A stretch of 24,509 nt of DNA from JBOHNM01 sp050730675 (GTDB taxonomy: Bacteria > Planctomycetota > Phycisphaerae > Phycisphaerales > UBA1924), in NCBI GenBank assembly GCA_050730675.1, contig JBOHNM010000052.1:1-24509 (forward strand), written 5' to 3'. The translations under genes and the position numbers were made by a program. This document shows positions 1-6,902 of the stretch, piece after piece. How positions within the stretch are numbered: the stretch's first letter is position 1; every line of letters begins with the position of its first letter. The notes under the pieces are model-generated. The model was not told the DNA's origin, made no database searches, and was given only the letters and a program-made list of their open reading frames with translations.

Positions 1-900
1 CAGCGCCAGTCGGTCGGCCTTGGGCATCAGCGTGGCCGAATCCACATCATTGAGTGACGTGTCGATGAAGTCGAGGTTGTCGATGATGTTGCCGCAGACG
101 CGGTCGAGGGTCAGGTGCTCGAAGAGAGCCTCGAGCGAGCCGGGGTCGAACTTCGCTGCATCGGCTGCACGGAGAGCCTTGAACTTGCCCATCGCGCCGG
201 GGTTCTTGGCCGCCAGCGCCGCCATCTCGCGCGAGAGGGCGCCGAGACGCACACCATCGAACGCGGAGTCGAAGCCCGCGATCGGCCCCCACGCGTCGGC
301 GAATCGGTTGGCAGCCTCGTCCGGGCTCTGCGCGCCGGCCGCACGGGCCTGCTCGATCACAACGAGCGGATCAATCGCGGCCGGAGCGCCGGCCGCCTCG
401 GCGGTGAAGTTCTTGAGGTGGTTCTGGAACCAGTTCTCATCGGCGGCACGCTGGGCCTCGAGCGTCCACTGAAGGCGCAGCAGCAGCGACAGGCCCGCCT
501 TGATCTCCTTGTTGCTCGGCACCGGCACACCCTTGGCGTTGGGCTTGGAACCGAACAGGCGGATCATCTTGCCGTCGCGGAAGACCAGCGGCTCGCCGTT
601 GCCGGGCATCACGAGCCCGGCAGTCGTCATCGAACGGATCTTCTCGCGGTCGTTGAGGTTGACCACGATCGCGTGCCGCCGCGCCCACGCCCGCAGCGCC
701 GGGTTTGACCACACGGCTTCGACGGCTTTCTGGGCCGATGGATTGGACGACACGACCACCAGCAGCAACCGGTGCTGCGCGGTCGAGTCGCCGATGGCGG
801 CATCCAGTGAACGCTCGGTGAACAGCGGCGGCTCGGCGGCCCGGGCATGGGCTATCAGCAGCGAGAAAGCGACCACAATCGCGGCAATCAAGCGGTGCAT
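1..900 (-). CDS. Secreted thioredoxin-like-fold protein of unknown function (3' end cut by window edge)
   Basis: The frame stays open from ATG at 900 to the window edge, giving 300 codons with no stop, so the C-terminus is missing. The N-terminus reads MHRLIAAIVVAFSLLIAHARA, a typical Sec signal peptide (cleavage probably after ARA). Residues about 40-115 look like a thioredoxin fold: a strand RLLLVVVSSNPS, a helix, a strand AIVVNLN, then GEPLVFRDGK resembling the cis-Pro strand. The usual CxxC is replaced by SSNPS, so a redox role is unlikely. The rest is helical, without recognisable motifs. It lies 35 nt downstream of the NRAMP transporter on the same strand and may be co-transcribed. A TAGACT box sits 5 nt before the ATG, so it could also have its own start site. 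The coding call is firm; the fold is an inference and the function is unknown. Confidence 0.75.
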   Translation of the reverse strand, partial: MHRLIAAIVVAFSLLIAHARAAEPPLFTERSLDAAIGDSTAQHRLLLVVVSSNPSAQKAVEAVWSNPALRAWARRHAIVVNLNDREKIRSMTTAGLVMPGNGEPLVFRDGKMIRLFGSKPNAKGVPVPSNKEIKAGLSLLLRLQWTLEAQRAADENWFQNHLKNFTAEAAGAPAAIDPLVVIEQARAAGAQSPDEAANRFADAWGPIAGFDSAFDGVRLGALSREMAALAAKNPGAMGKFKALRAADAAKFDPGSLEALFEHLTLDRVCGNIIDNLDFIDTSLNDVDSATLMPKADRLAL

Positions 901-935
901 CGCAGAGTCTATTCGCCCCGCCTGCACCGGCGGCT

Positions 936-2390
936 TCACGCCGCGGGGGCGGGAGCAGCGGGCTTGTAGCCGAACCGCACCCAGGCCGCGAACGCGAGCA
1001 TGACGGCGGCGATCACGCCGACCCACATCGGGCCGATGGTGTCCCACAGCAGCTTGATGTTCAGGGCCGAGATCAGCGTACAGATGATGAACCCGACCAC
1101 CACCGCCCAACTCGGGCTGGCGAACTTGCCCATCCGCTTGCGGCTGCTGGTGAAGGCCATCAACGGGAAGATGGCGAAGGGCAGCTGCATGGAGAGGACC
1201 ACCTGTGAAACGATGAGCATCTGCACGGTGTGCTGCCCGCCGGTGGACTGGATGACGATGACCGCGGGGATAAGGGCCAACCCGCGGGTGATGAGTCGGC
1301 GCACCCAGGGCTTGATGCGGATGCGCAGGAAGCCCTCCATCACGATCTGGCCCGCGAGTGTGCCCGTGATGGTGCTGGACTGGCCCGAGCAGAGCAGTGC
1401 GACGGCGAAGAGCGTGGCGGCGGCCCCGCCCAGCGCGGGCTTGAGCAGTTCGTGGGCCTGCTGCAGCTCGTCAACTTCGCGCCCCTCGCGGTGGAAGACC
1501 GACGCGGCGAGGATCAGGATCGCGGCGTTGACGAAGAACGCCGCGCCGAGGGCGACGACCGTGTCGATGGTGTTGAACCGGATCGCCCGGCGCTTTCCGT
1601 CCTCCGACTGCTCGAACCGGCGCGTCTGCACGATCGACGAGTGCAGGTACAGGTTGTGCGGCATCACGGTGGCGCCCAGGATGCCCAGCGAGATGAACAG
1701 CGCCTCGGTGCTGGGGATGGCGGGAGTGATGGCGCCGATGGCCGCGGCACCCCAGTCAGGCTGGGCGAGCCACAGGTTGTAGGCGAAACACGCCGCGATG
1801 GTGGTCACCAAGGTGATCACCACAGCCTCGAGCTTGCGGAAACCAACATTGATCAACAGAAGAAGCAGCAGCACGTCAAAGCCGGTGATGAGCACGCCCC
1901 ATACCAGCGGGATTCCCACCAGCAGGTTGAGCGCCACCGCCGAGCCGATGACCTCGGCCAGGTCGCAGGCGATGATCGCCACTTCGCAGAGGATCCACAG
2001 CGCCAGCGCCACCGGACGCGAGTAGTAGTCGCGGCAGGCCTGGGCCAGGTCCTTGCCGGTCACGACGCCCAGCCGGGCGCACATGATCTGCAGGAAGATC
2101 GCCATCAGGTTGCTGGCGAGGATCACCCACAACAGTGTGTATCCGAACTTTGACCCGCCGGCCAGATCGGTCCCCCAGTTGCCGGGATCCATATAGCCGA
2201 CCGAGACCATGAAGCCGGGTCCGGCGAAGCCGAGCATCCGGCGCCACCATGGCCGTCCACCCCGCTCGTCCACGCTGACCGTTCGGTAGGCCTCCGGGAG
2301 GGAGGCGTTGAAGTCCAGCGGCGCCGCGCCTGAAGCGGCGGAACGAGGAGCTTCGGGGATGAGTTGAGGGATAAGCGGTGAGGCGGTCAT
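936..2390 (-). CDS. mntH: NRAMP-family divalent metal (Mn2+/Fe2+) transporter, MntH-like
   Basis: This is an inner-membrane importer of the NRAMP family, which takes up Mn2+ or Fe2+ with protons. The 484-residue product is slightly longer than usual because of a polar N-terminal tail of about 50 residues. The TM1 metal-site motif DPGN is present (GYMDPGNWGTDLAGG), as is the TM6 motif MPHNLYLHSS, and both contribute metal ligands in the family. The conserved transport signature is visible as SGQSSTITGTLAGQIVMEGF. About 11 hydrophobic segments follow the tail, and the C-terminus is Ala/Pro-rich. I chose ATG 2390. A TTG at 2399 is in frame but adds only three residues. Two palindromes resembling MntR boxes overlap its promoter, which favours manganese as substrate and repression by a DtxR/MntR-type regulator. 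No such regulator gene lies in the window. Confidence 0.94.
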   Translation of the reverse strand: MTASPLIPQLIPEAPRSAASGAAPLDFNASLPEAYRTVSVDERGGRPWWRRMLGFAGPGFMVSVGYMDPGNWGTDLAGGSKFGYTLLWVILASNLMAIFLQIMCARLGVVTGKDLAQACRDYYSRPVALALWILCEVAIIACDLAEVIGSAVALNLLVGIPLVWGVLITGFDVLLLLLLINVGFRKLEAVVITLVTTIAACFAYNLWLAQPDWGAAAIGAITPAIPSTEALFISLGILGATVMPHNLYLHSSIVQTRRFEQSEDGKRRAIRFNTIDTVVALGAAFFVNAAILILAASVFHREGREVDELQQAHELLKPALGGAAATLFAVALLCSGQSSTITGTLAGQIVMEGFLRIRIKPWVRRLITRGLALIPAVIVIQSTGGQHTVQMLIVSQVVLSMQLPFAIFPLMAFTSSRKRMGKFASPSWAVVVGFIICTLISALNIKLLWDTIGPMWVGVIAAVMLAFAAWVRFGYKPAAPAPAA

Positions 2391-2404
2391 GGAGTGCAAT
2401 CCGT

Positions 2405-2442
2405 ATGTAGCCTTGGCTACATTAATGTAGCATAGGCTACAT
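2405..2442 (-). promoter_or_regulatory. Tandem MntR-like operators in the NRAMP promoter
   Basis: There are two 18-bp dyads. 2405-2422 reads ATGTAGCC-TT-GGCTACAT with perfect 8-bp arms. 2425-2442 reads ATGTAGC-ATAG-GCTACAT with perfect 7-bp arms. Their centres are 20 bp apart, about two helical turns. The layout (TAGC and GCTA arms around a 4-bp centre) matches the E. coli MntR box as I recall it. One dyad lies between the predicted -35 and -10 and the other covers the start-site region, a typical repressor position. The binding protein is inferred. Confidence 0.8.
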
Positions 2443-2451
2443 ATCGGTCAA
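2424..2451 (-). promoter_or_regulatory. Predicted sigma70-type promoter of the NRAMP gene
   Basis: Reading leftward, TTGACC (2451-2446) is followed by a 16-bp spacer and TACATT (2429-2424). Transcription would begin near 2417, inside the proximal operator, leaving a leader of roughly 27 nt before ATG 2390. The overlap with the two dyads supports both calls. Confidence 0.65.
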
Positions 2452-2497
2452 GTCCAGAACCGGCCACAATCTTCCGGGGTTGAGAAATGAGCAAAAA

Positions 2498-3787
2498 TCA
2501 GGCTGGAACCGGCTCAACCGGGGCACCGATCGGATAATGAGCGTCCAGCACCGCCCGCCAATCGGCGAGGGAGGACACCCCGATCATCGCCTTACGGACT
2601 TCCTCGCCTCGCGGGTGGTGCGAGGCGAAGCGGATCCCGAACTTACGCATCATTCTTCCCGCATGGCGCTCGCCGTTGAGAGCGACCGAGAGTTCAAAGT
2701 GCTGGAGAAGCACATCGCGCTGCTCGGCGATCGTCGGCGCTGCGGGTGCTTGTCCGGCCATCATCTGGCGGGCCTGGCGGAAGATCCACGGGTTGCCGAT
2801 GCAGCCACGCGCGACGCTGACGCCCGCGACGCCCGCGTACCCGATCATGCGGAAGATGTCCCCCACTTCCCACACGTCGCCGGAGCCGAAGATCACCGCG
2901 TCGCGGCGGCGGGCGCACAGATCGCGCAGGAAGTCCCACCGCGAGGGACCGATGTAGCGCTGCTCGACGGTGCGGGCATGCACCGTCGCCCATGCGTACC
3001 CCGCGACCATCGCGCCGTCGAAGACCACCTCGAAGTTGCGGGCCATCTCTGGTGTGTCGTCGTACGCGCGACGCAGCTTGACGGTGCAGGGAATGTGCGC
3101 GGGCACGGCGGCACGCACCGCCTTGAGGATCTCGATCGCGCCGACGGGTTCGGTCAGCCAGTGCCCGCCGCGGCTCTTGCGGTCGATCTTCTTCACGGGG
3201 CAGGCGAGGTTGACGTCGATGGCGGCGAAGGAGCCAAACACGACCGTCTCCGCCACGACCGATGGCTGGCTCGACCCACCGACCGCTTCACCATCCACTT
3301 TCCATTTCGTATCCACGTACTGCGGCAGCTTGCCGTCGCCGTACGCCAGTTCGCGGTACGCCTTATCCGGCCGCGCGGCCTGCTCGATCATCTTGAGCGC
3401 TGACGCCGCCATCTCGTCGGGGTCGGAGCCGATGATCTGCCCGGCCAGCGGCTGGTCCTCATCGCCGCAGGGCAGAGCCTCGCAAATCAGTTCGATGTCG
3501 GCCTTGTCGAAGCCGCGGCCGCCGCCCAGGAGCATGCGGTCGAGGAGGGCTTCGGTGACGCAGAGGGGCGCGCCGTGGCGGCGGGCGACGATGCGCATGG
3601 CGGCGTCGGAATAACCCGCGAGCCCGGCCTGGAAGAAGGGCGCATCGAAGGCGGCGACGACGGCGGTCACGCGCCGGTCCATTCCGGCCAGACCGACCTC
3701 GCGGGCGATTTCCGCGGGGTCGAGGCCATCGCCACCCGGGGCGATCGCGGGGGAGGGCGGGGTGGCGTTGTTGCCGTGGCACGACAT
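2498..3787 (-). CDS. tRNA-dihydrouridine synthase (Dus family, DusB-like) with an internal insertion
   Basis: Dus enzymes are FMN-dependent and reduce uridine to dihydrouridine in tRNA. Visible landmarks are the N-terminal barrel strand with AGLAGYSDAAMR, QIIGSDPDEMA, the catalytic motif NLACPVKK (Cys about 196, the general acid), and the FMN-phosphate region ending ARGCIGNPWIF. The C-terminal helical RNA-binding part includes MRKFGIRFASHHP. From QIIG to the catalytic Cys there are about 79 residues where DusB-type enzymes have about 31, so roughly 48 extra residues are present (about 137-186). I chose ATG 3787 (429 aa) because a TATCAT box ends 7 nt before it. ATG 3796 and TTG 3814 are in-frame alternatives. 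The first 45 residues are low-complexity and not part of the family core. The DusA/B/C subtype is not certain. Confidence 0.9.
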   Translation of the reverse strand: MSCHGNNATPPSPAIAPGGDGLDPAEIAREVGLAGMDRRVTAVVAAFDAPFFQAGLAGYSDAAMRIVARRHGAPLCVTEALLDRMLLGGGRGFDKADIELICEALPCGDEDQPLAGQIIGSDPDEMAASALKMIEQAARPDKAYRELAYGDGKLPQYVDTKWKVDGEAVGGSSQPSVVAETVVFGSFAAIDVNLACPVKKIDRKSRGGHWLTEPVGAIEILKAVRAAVPAHIPCTVKLRRAYDDTPEMARNFEVVFDGAMVAGYAWATVHARTVEQRYIGPSRWDFLRDLCARRRDAVIFGSGDVWEVGDIFRMIGYAGVAGVSVARGCIGNPWIFRQARQMMAGQAPAAPTIAEQRDVLLQHFELSVALNGERHAGRMMRKFGIRFASHHPRGEEVRKAMIGVSSLADWRAVLDAHYPIGAPVEPVPA

Positions 3788-3794
3788 GCCTGCC

Positions 3795-3800
3795 ATGATA
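3795..3800 (-). promoter_or_regulatory. -10-like box TATCAT immediately before the Dus start
   Basis: On the minus strand TATCAT occupies 3800-3795 and is followed by 7 nt and ATG 3787. This spacing would start transcription at or beside the start codon. No good -35 is visible 17 bp upstream. If the box is real, ATG 3796 lies inside it and cannot be the start. Confidence 0.4.
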
Positions 3801-3805
3801 GGTGG

Positions 3806-4231
3806 ATGCTCCAATTCCCCCCCACTTCCTCCACCCTCCAGCGACTGTGCGGCACACTCCTCTTGGCTTGTGCGCTCGGCGGCTGCATGAGCCAGGAGAT
3901 CGTCGAAGGCCCGACCTACCCGGAAGAGAAGAAGATCACGGCGGTGCTGGACATCCAGGTGCTGCGGGATGAGACAGAACTGACGATGACCAACTCGACG
4001 GCGCGGACGATCACGCCGTCACGGGCGTGGGTGAACGAGTGGTGGAGCCGCGAGTTCCCAGGGCTGGCGCCGGGCCAGACGATCACCCTGAGCCTCAAGG
4101 AGTTCAAGGATCGCTTCGGCGACGGATTCCGAGCCGGCGGCTTCTGGGCGACGCAGAACCCCGATGCGCTGGTGAAGTTCGAGGTCGAGCAGGGGGACGG
4201 GCTGGTGGGGTTCGTGGTGATCGGACAGTAG
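3806..4231 (+). CDS. Small predicted lipoprotein of unknown function
   Basis: The 141-residue product starts with a type II signal peptide: a short N-region, the hydrophobic stretch LLLACA, then the lipobox LGGC with the lipidated Cys at residue 27. The mature part of about 115 residues is Thr-rich and looks beta-stranded (for example TAVLDIQVLRDETELTMTN), with a final strand GLVGFVVIG. I recognise no family. The start is ATG 3806, preceded by AGGTGG at very short spacing, so translation initiation may be unusual. The next ATG (residue 28) lies after the lipobox and would lose the signal. It diverges from the Dus gene with only 18 bp between the chosen starts. Membrane anchoring is supported by the lipobox; function is unknown. 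Confidence 0.78.
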   Translation: MLQFPPTSSTLQRLCGTLLLACALGGCMSQEIVEGPTYPEEKKITAVLDIQVLRDETELTMTNSTARTITPSRAWVNEWWSREFPGLAPGQTITLSLKEFKDRFGDGFRAGGFWATQNPDALVKFEVEQGDGLVGFVVIGQ

Positions 4232-4250
4232 GTTGGTGTTGATAGTCATT

Positions 4251-4375
4251 AGTTCTTGGTTATTCGTTCAAGGCCCGCACGACCCCGTCCCGATCATCTC
4301 CACATTACTGTGAAATGTCGGGACATGATCAAGCACCTCGGATCACCAAAACCCAACGACTAACGACAAAGAACT
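4251..4375. repeat. Imperfect inverted TTAGTTCTTGG-type repeat flanking an AT-richer intergenic region
   Basis: The 167-bp gap between the lipoprotein and the deacetylase is much richer in A/T than its surroundings. Its left part (from 4251) reads AGTTCTTGGTTATTCGTT. Its right part, on the opposite strand (4375 backwards), reads AGTTCTTTGTCGTTAGTCG. The two are diverged inverted copies about 80 bp apart. A promoter for the deacetylase probably lies here, but I could not pick a convincing -35/-10 pair. Confidence 0.45.
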
Positions 4376-4398
4376 CAGCGCTCCTTTCCGAGACCCCC

Positions 4399-5106
4399 AT
4401 GAACATCCTCGTCATCGGCCCGCACCCGGACGATCAAGAACTCGGCATGGGTGGGGCTGTGGCGCTGCTGGCAGCGCAGGGGCACGCCGTGACACTGGTG
4501 GACATGACCGATGGTGAGCCGACGCCCTACGGCGATCCCGTGACGCGGGCGCGGGAGGCGGTCGAGGCCGCGGCGGCGCTCTCCAGCCCCGGGCACACCG
4601 TCGCGCGGGTGCAACTCGGGCTGACCAACCGGCGCGTCGAGCACACGTTGGAAGCTCGCCACAAGATGGCCGGACTGATGCGGGCGACTGCGGCGCAGAT
4701 GATCTTCCTTCCCTATTGGGAAGATGCACATCCGGACCACCGCGCGGTGACGCGGATCGTCGAGGATGCCCGCTTCGACGCCAAGCTCACCAAGGTGACG
4801 ATGCCCGGCGACCAGGGCAGACCCCCGGTCTACCCCAAGTGGCTGATCTACTACTACGCCACGCACCTGCGGATCGTCCCCGCGCCGACGTTCATCCTCG
4901 ACGTGTCGGCCCACATGGACCAGAAGTTGCGGGCAATCGCGGCGTATCGGTCGCAGTTCGAGACCAACCCCGCCAACCGCGGCGTTCCCGAGATGATGCG
5001 CCACCAGGCGGCGTACTTCGGTTCGCGGATCGGGGCCGCGGCGGGGGAGCCGTTCTTCTGCCACGAGCCGTTGGGGCTGACGGGACTGGGGGAGTTGGTG
5101 AGATAG
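4399..5106 (+). CDS. PIG-L/LmbE-family zinc deacetylase (BshB1-like)
   Basis: Members of this family remove N-acetyl groups from GlcNAc-containing compounds, for example in bacillithiol or mycothiol synthesis or lipid and glycan tailoring. The 235-residue protein has the Zn-binding motif PHPDD at residues 8-12 (H9, D12, with D11 as catalytic base in the family) and the second motif HPDH at 111-114, which supplies the third His. The Rossmann-like start MNILVIGPHPDD is canonical, which fixes ATG 4399 as the start. An in-frame ATG at 4315 would add 28 residues read through AT-rich intergenic DNA. There is no signal peptide, so it is cytoplasmic. The YRSQFETNP segment near the C-terminus resembles BshB1 proteins. 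No other thiol-synthesis gene is nearby, so the substrate is open. Confidence 0.9.
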   Translation: MNILVIGPHPDDQELGMGGAVALLAAQGHAVTLVDMTDGEPTPYGDPVTRAREAVEAAAALSSPGHTVARVQLGLTNRRVEHTLEARHKMAGLMRATAAQMIFLPYWEDAHPDHRAVTRIVEDARFDAKLTKVTMPGDQGRPPVYPKWLIYYYATHLRIVPAPTFILDVSAHMDQKLRAIAAYRSQFETNPANRGVPEMMRHQAAYFGSRIGAAAGEPFFCHEPLGLTGLGELVR

Positions 5107-5211
5107 GCGAGCGGGCGAGCAGACGACCAGCGATTGAAGGGAATTCGGTCCCGTCGCGCTGAACCGCGATGACCGGGCGCGTTATCCTGTCCGCAGTCAC
5201 TCGACCCGGAG

Positions 5212-5247
5212 ACTGGTCGCCTGGCCGCCTTATTCACTGGTCGCCTG
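5212..5247. repeat. 12-bp direct repeat ACTGGTCGCCTG before mgtE
   Basis: ACTGGTCGCCTG occurs at 5212-5223 and again at 5236-5247, 24 bp apart, just before the mgtE ATG at 5253. A possible -10 (TATCCT, 5183-5188) lies upstream, which would put both copies in the leader RNA. The function, if any, is unknown. Confidence 0.5.
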
Positions 5248-5252
5248 TTCAC

Positions 5253-6899
5253 ATGAACCCCACCGCCGCACTCATCGAGCCCGAGGTTGAGGAGCTGATC
5301 CGCTCCAAGAACTTCGCCGAGCTGCGCGAGGTGCTCCACGGGCTGCAGAAGGCCGACGTGGCGGACATTCTCTCGGACATCAGTCCGGAGGACGCGGCCA
5401 TCGCGTTCCGGATTCTGCCGCGCGATGATGCGGGCGAGGTGTTCAGCTACATCTCGCCCGAGACGCAAGAGAAGCTGATCGCCAAGCTTGGGCAGGAGAG
5501 CGCGGTCAAGGTCGTCGAGGCCATGGACCCCGACGACCGTGCGCGCCTGTTCGATGAACTGCCGAGCGAGGTGGCCCAGAGGATTGTCGCGGGCCTGTCG
5601 CCGGAGGAGCGCAAGAGCACGCAGGCGATCCTGGGGTATCCGCCGCGGAGCGTCGGCCGGCTGATGACGCCGGACTACGTGCGGGTGCGCCCGGAGTGGA
5701 CGGTGGCGCGGGCCTTGGAGCACATCCGCAAATACGGACGGGACGCCGAAACGATCAACGTCGTGTACGTGGTGGACGACAAGGGCGAGTTGATCGACGA
5801 CCTGCGACTGCGCCAGCTCATCGTCGCCGAGCCGGACCAGACGATCGAGAGCCTGATGAACCGCCAGTTCGTGGCGCTGCGGGCCGAGCAGCCGCAGGAA
5901 GAAGCAGTGGTGCTGCTGCAGAAGTACGACCGGGTGGCGCTGCCGGTAGTGGACTCTCGCGGGCACCTGATCGGCATCGTGACCCACGACGATGTGGCCG
6001 ACGTGGCCGAGCAGGAAGCCACCGAGGACATGCACAAGATGGGCGGCGTGGGCGCGCTCGAAGAGCCGTTCATGACCGCGGGCGTGGTGGACCTGTGCAA
6101 GAAGCGTGCGCCGTGGCTGGCGCTGCTGTTCCTGTCGGAACTGCTGACCAGCAACGCCATCGGCTACTACCAGGACGAGATCCAGCGGGCGGCGATCCTG
6201 GCGGTCTTCATCCCAGCGATCATTAGTTCCGGCGGCAACTCGGGGTCGCAGGCCTCGACGCTCGTCATCCGCGCGCTGGGCCTGCGCGAGATCGGGCTGG
6301 GCGACTGGTGGCGCGTGCTGCGGCGCGAGCTGGTGGTGGCGCTGCTGCTCGGCCTGATGATCGGCGCCATCGGTCTGCTGCGGATCCACGTCTTCGGCTG
6401 GTTCGGATGGTTCCGGGACCCGAGCGTGATGGACCACTACTCGATCCTTGGCGTGGCGATCTCGGTCACGCTGGTGGGGGTGGTGATGTGGGGGAGCATC
6501 ATGGGGGCGATGCTCCCGTTCCTGCTCAAACGCTGCGGGCTGGACCCGGCCGGCAGCTCGACGCCCTTCGTCGCCACGCTGGTGGACGTGACGGGCATTG
6601 TCATCTACTTCACGGTGGCGATCATCGTGCTGCGTTCCACACTCCTGCGACCGGACCTTCCCGGCACTCAGGTCCACACCGAGACGGTGGTGACCGTTGT
6701 CGCGGTTGACAACTTCCGCCCCGGCGACGATGAGGTGGAGCTGACCGTACAGACCGATGCACAGAAAGGTTCCGACCGTATCGGTCGCGTGACCATCCCC
6801 GTCAAGGGCCTTAAGGGCGATATCCCGCCGCACATCGGCGATCGGCTGCGGCTTGAGTTCGAATCGTCCGACGCGGCCGGCGCGCAGCCGACGCCGTGA
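5253..6899 (+). CDS. mgtE: Magnesium transporter MgtE with a C-terminal extension
   Basis: MgtE is a dimeric, Mg2+-gated inner-membrane Mg2+ channel. All parts are present in order in 548 residues. The helical N domain covers roughly 1-130, including SPEDAAIAFRILPRDDAGEVF. A CBS pair covers about 135-255 (RLMTPDYVRV, then LPVVDSRGHLIGIVTHDDV). Five membrane segments follow, with the signatures PAIISSGGNSGSQASTLVIR and PFVATLVDVTGIVIYF. The Asp in LVDVTG corresponds to the pore Mg2+ ligand. After the last membrane segment (ending near IIVLRSTLL) about 83 more residues follow, rich in predicted beta strands, whereas MgtE normally stops close to that helix. The start is ATG 5253, with no clear Shine-Dalgarno. 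The gene converges with the hydrolase gene across only 3 bp, leaving no room for a terminator between them. Confidence 0.96.
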   Translation: MNPTAALIEPEVEELIRSKNFAELREVLHGLQKADVADILSDISPEDAAIAFRILPRDDAGEVFSYISPETQEKLIAKLGQESAVKVVEAMDPDDRARLFDELPSEVAQRIVAGLSPEERKSTQAILGYPPRSVGRLMTPDYVRVRPEWTVARALEHIRKYGRDAETINVVYVVDDKGELIDDLRLRQLIVAEPDQTIESLMNRQFVALRAEQPQEEAVVLLQKYDRVALPVVDSRGHLIGIVTHDDVADVAEQEATEDMHKMGGVGALEEPFMTAGVVDLCKKRAPWLALLFLSELLTSNAIGYYQDEIQRAAILAVFIPAIISSGGNSGSQASTLVIRALGLREIGLGDWWRVLRRELVVALLLGLMIGAIGLLRIHVFGWFGWFRDPSVMDHYSILGVAISVTLVGVVMWGSIMGAMLPFLLKRCGLDPAGSSTPFVATLVDVTGIVIYFTVAIIVLRSTLLRPDLPGTQVHTETVVTVVAVDNFRPGDDEVELTVQTDAQKGSDRIGRVTIPVKGLKGDIPPHIGDRLRLEFESSDAAGAQPTP

Positions 6900-6902
6900 G
6901 GT

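Noticed and set aside
2491..2520. T-run after the Dus stop (minus strand) as an intrinsic terminator
   Set aside because: TTTTT is present but the upstream GC segment folds only into a weak, interrupted stem.
4315..4398. In-frame upstream start adding 28 residues to the PIG-L deacetylase
   Set aside because: The added residues come from AT-rich intergenic repeat sequence, and the family core begins exactly at ATG 4399.
4854..6833. 659-codon open frame on the minus strand, opposite mgtE
   Set aside because: It is an antisense shadow caused by high GC and codon bias; its product is Arg/His/Gln-rich with no motifs, while mgtE on the plus strand has all family signatures.
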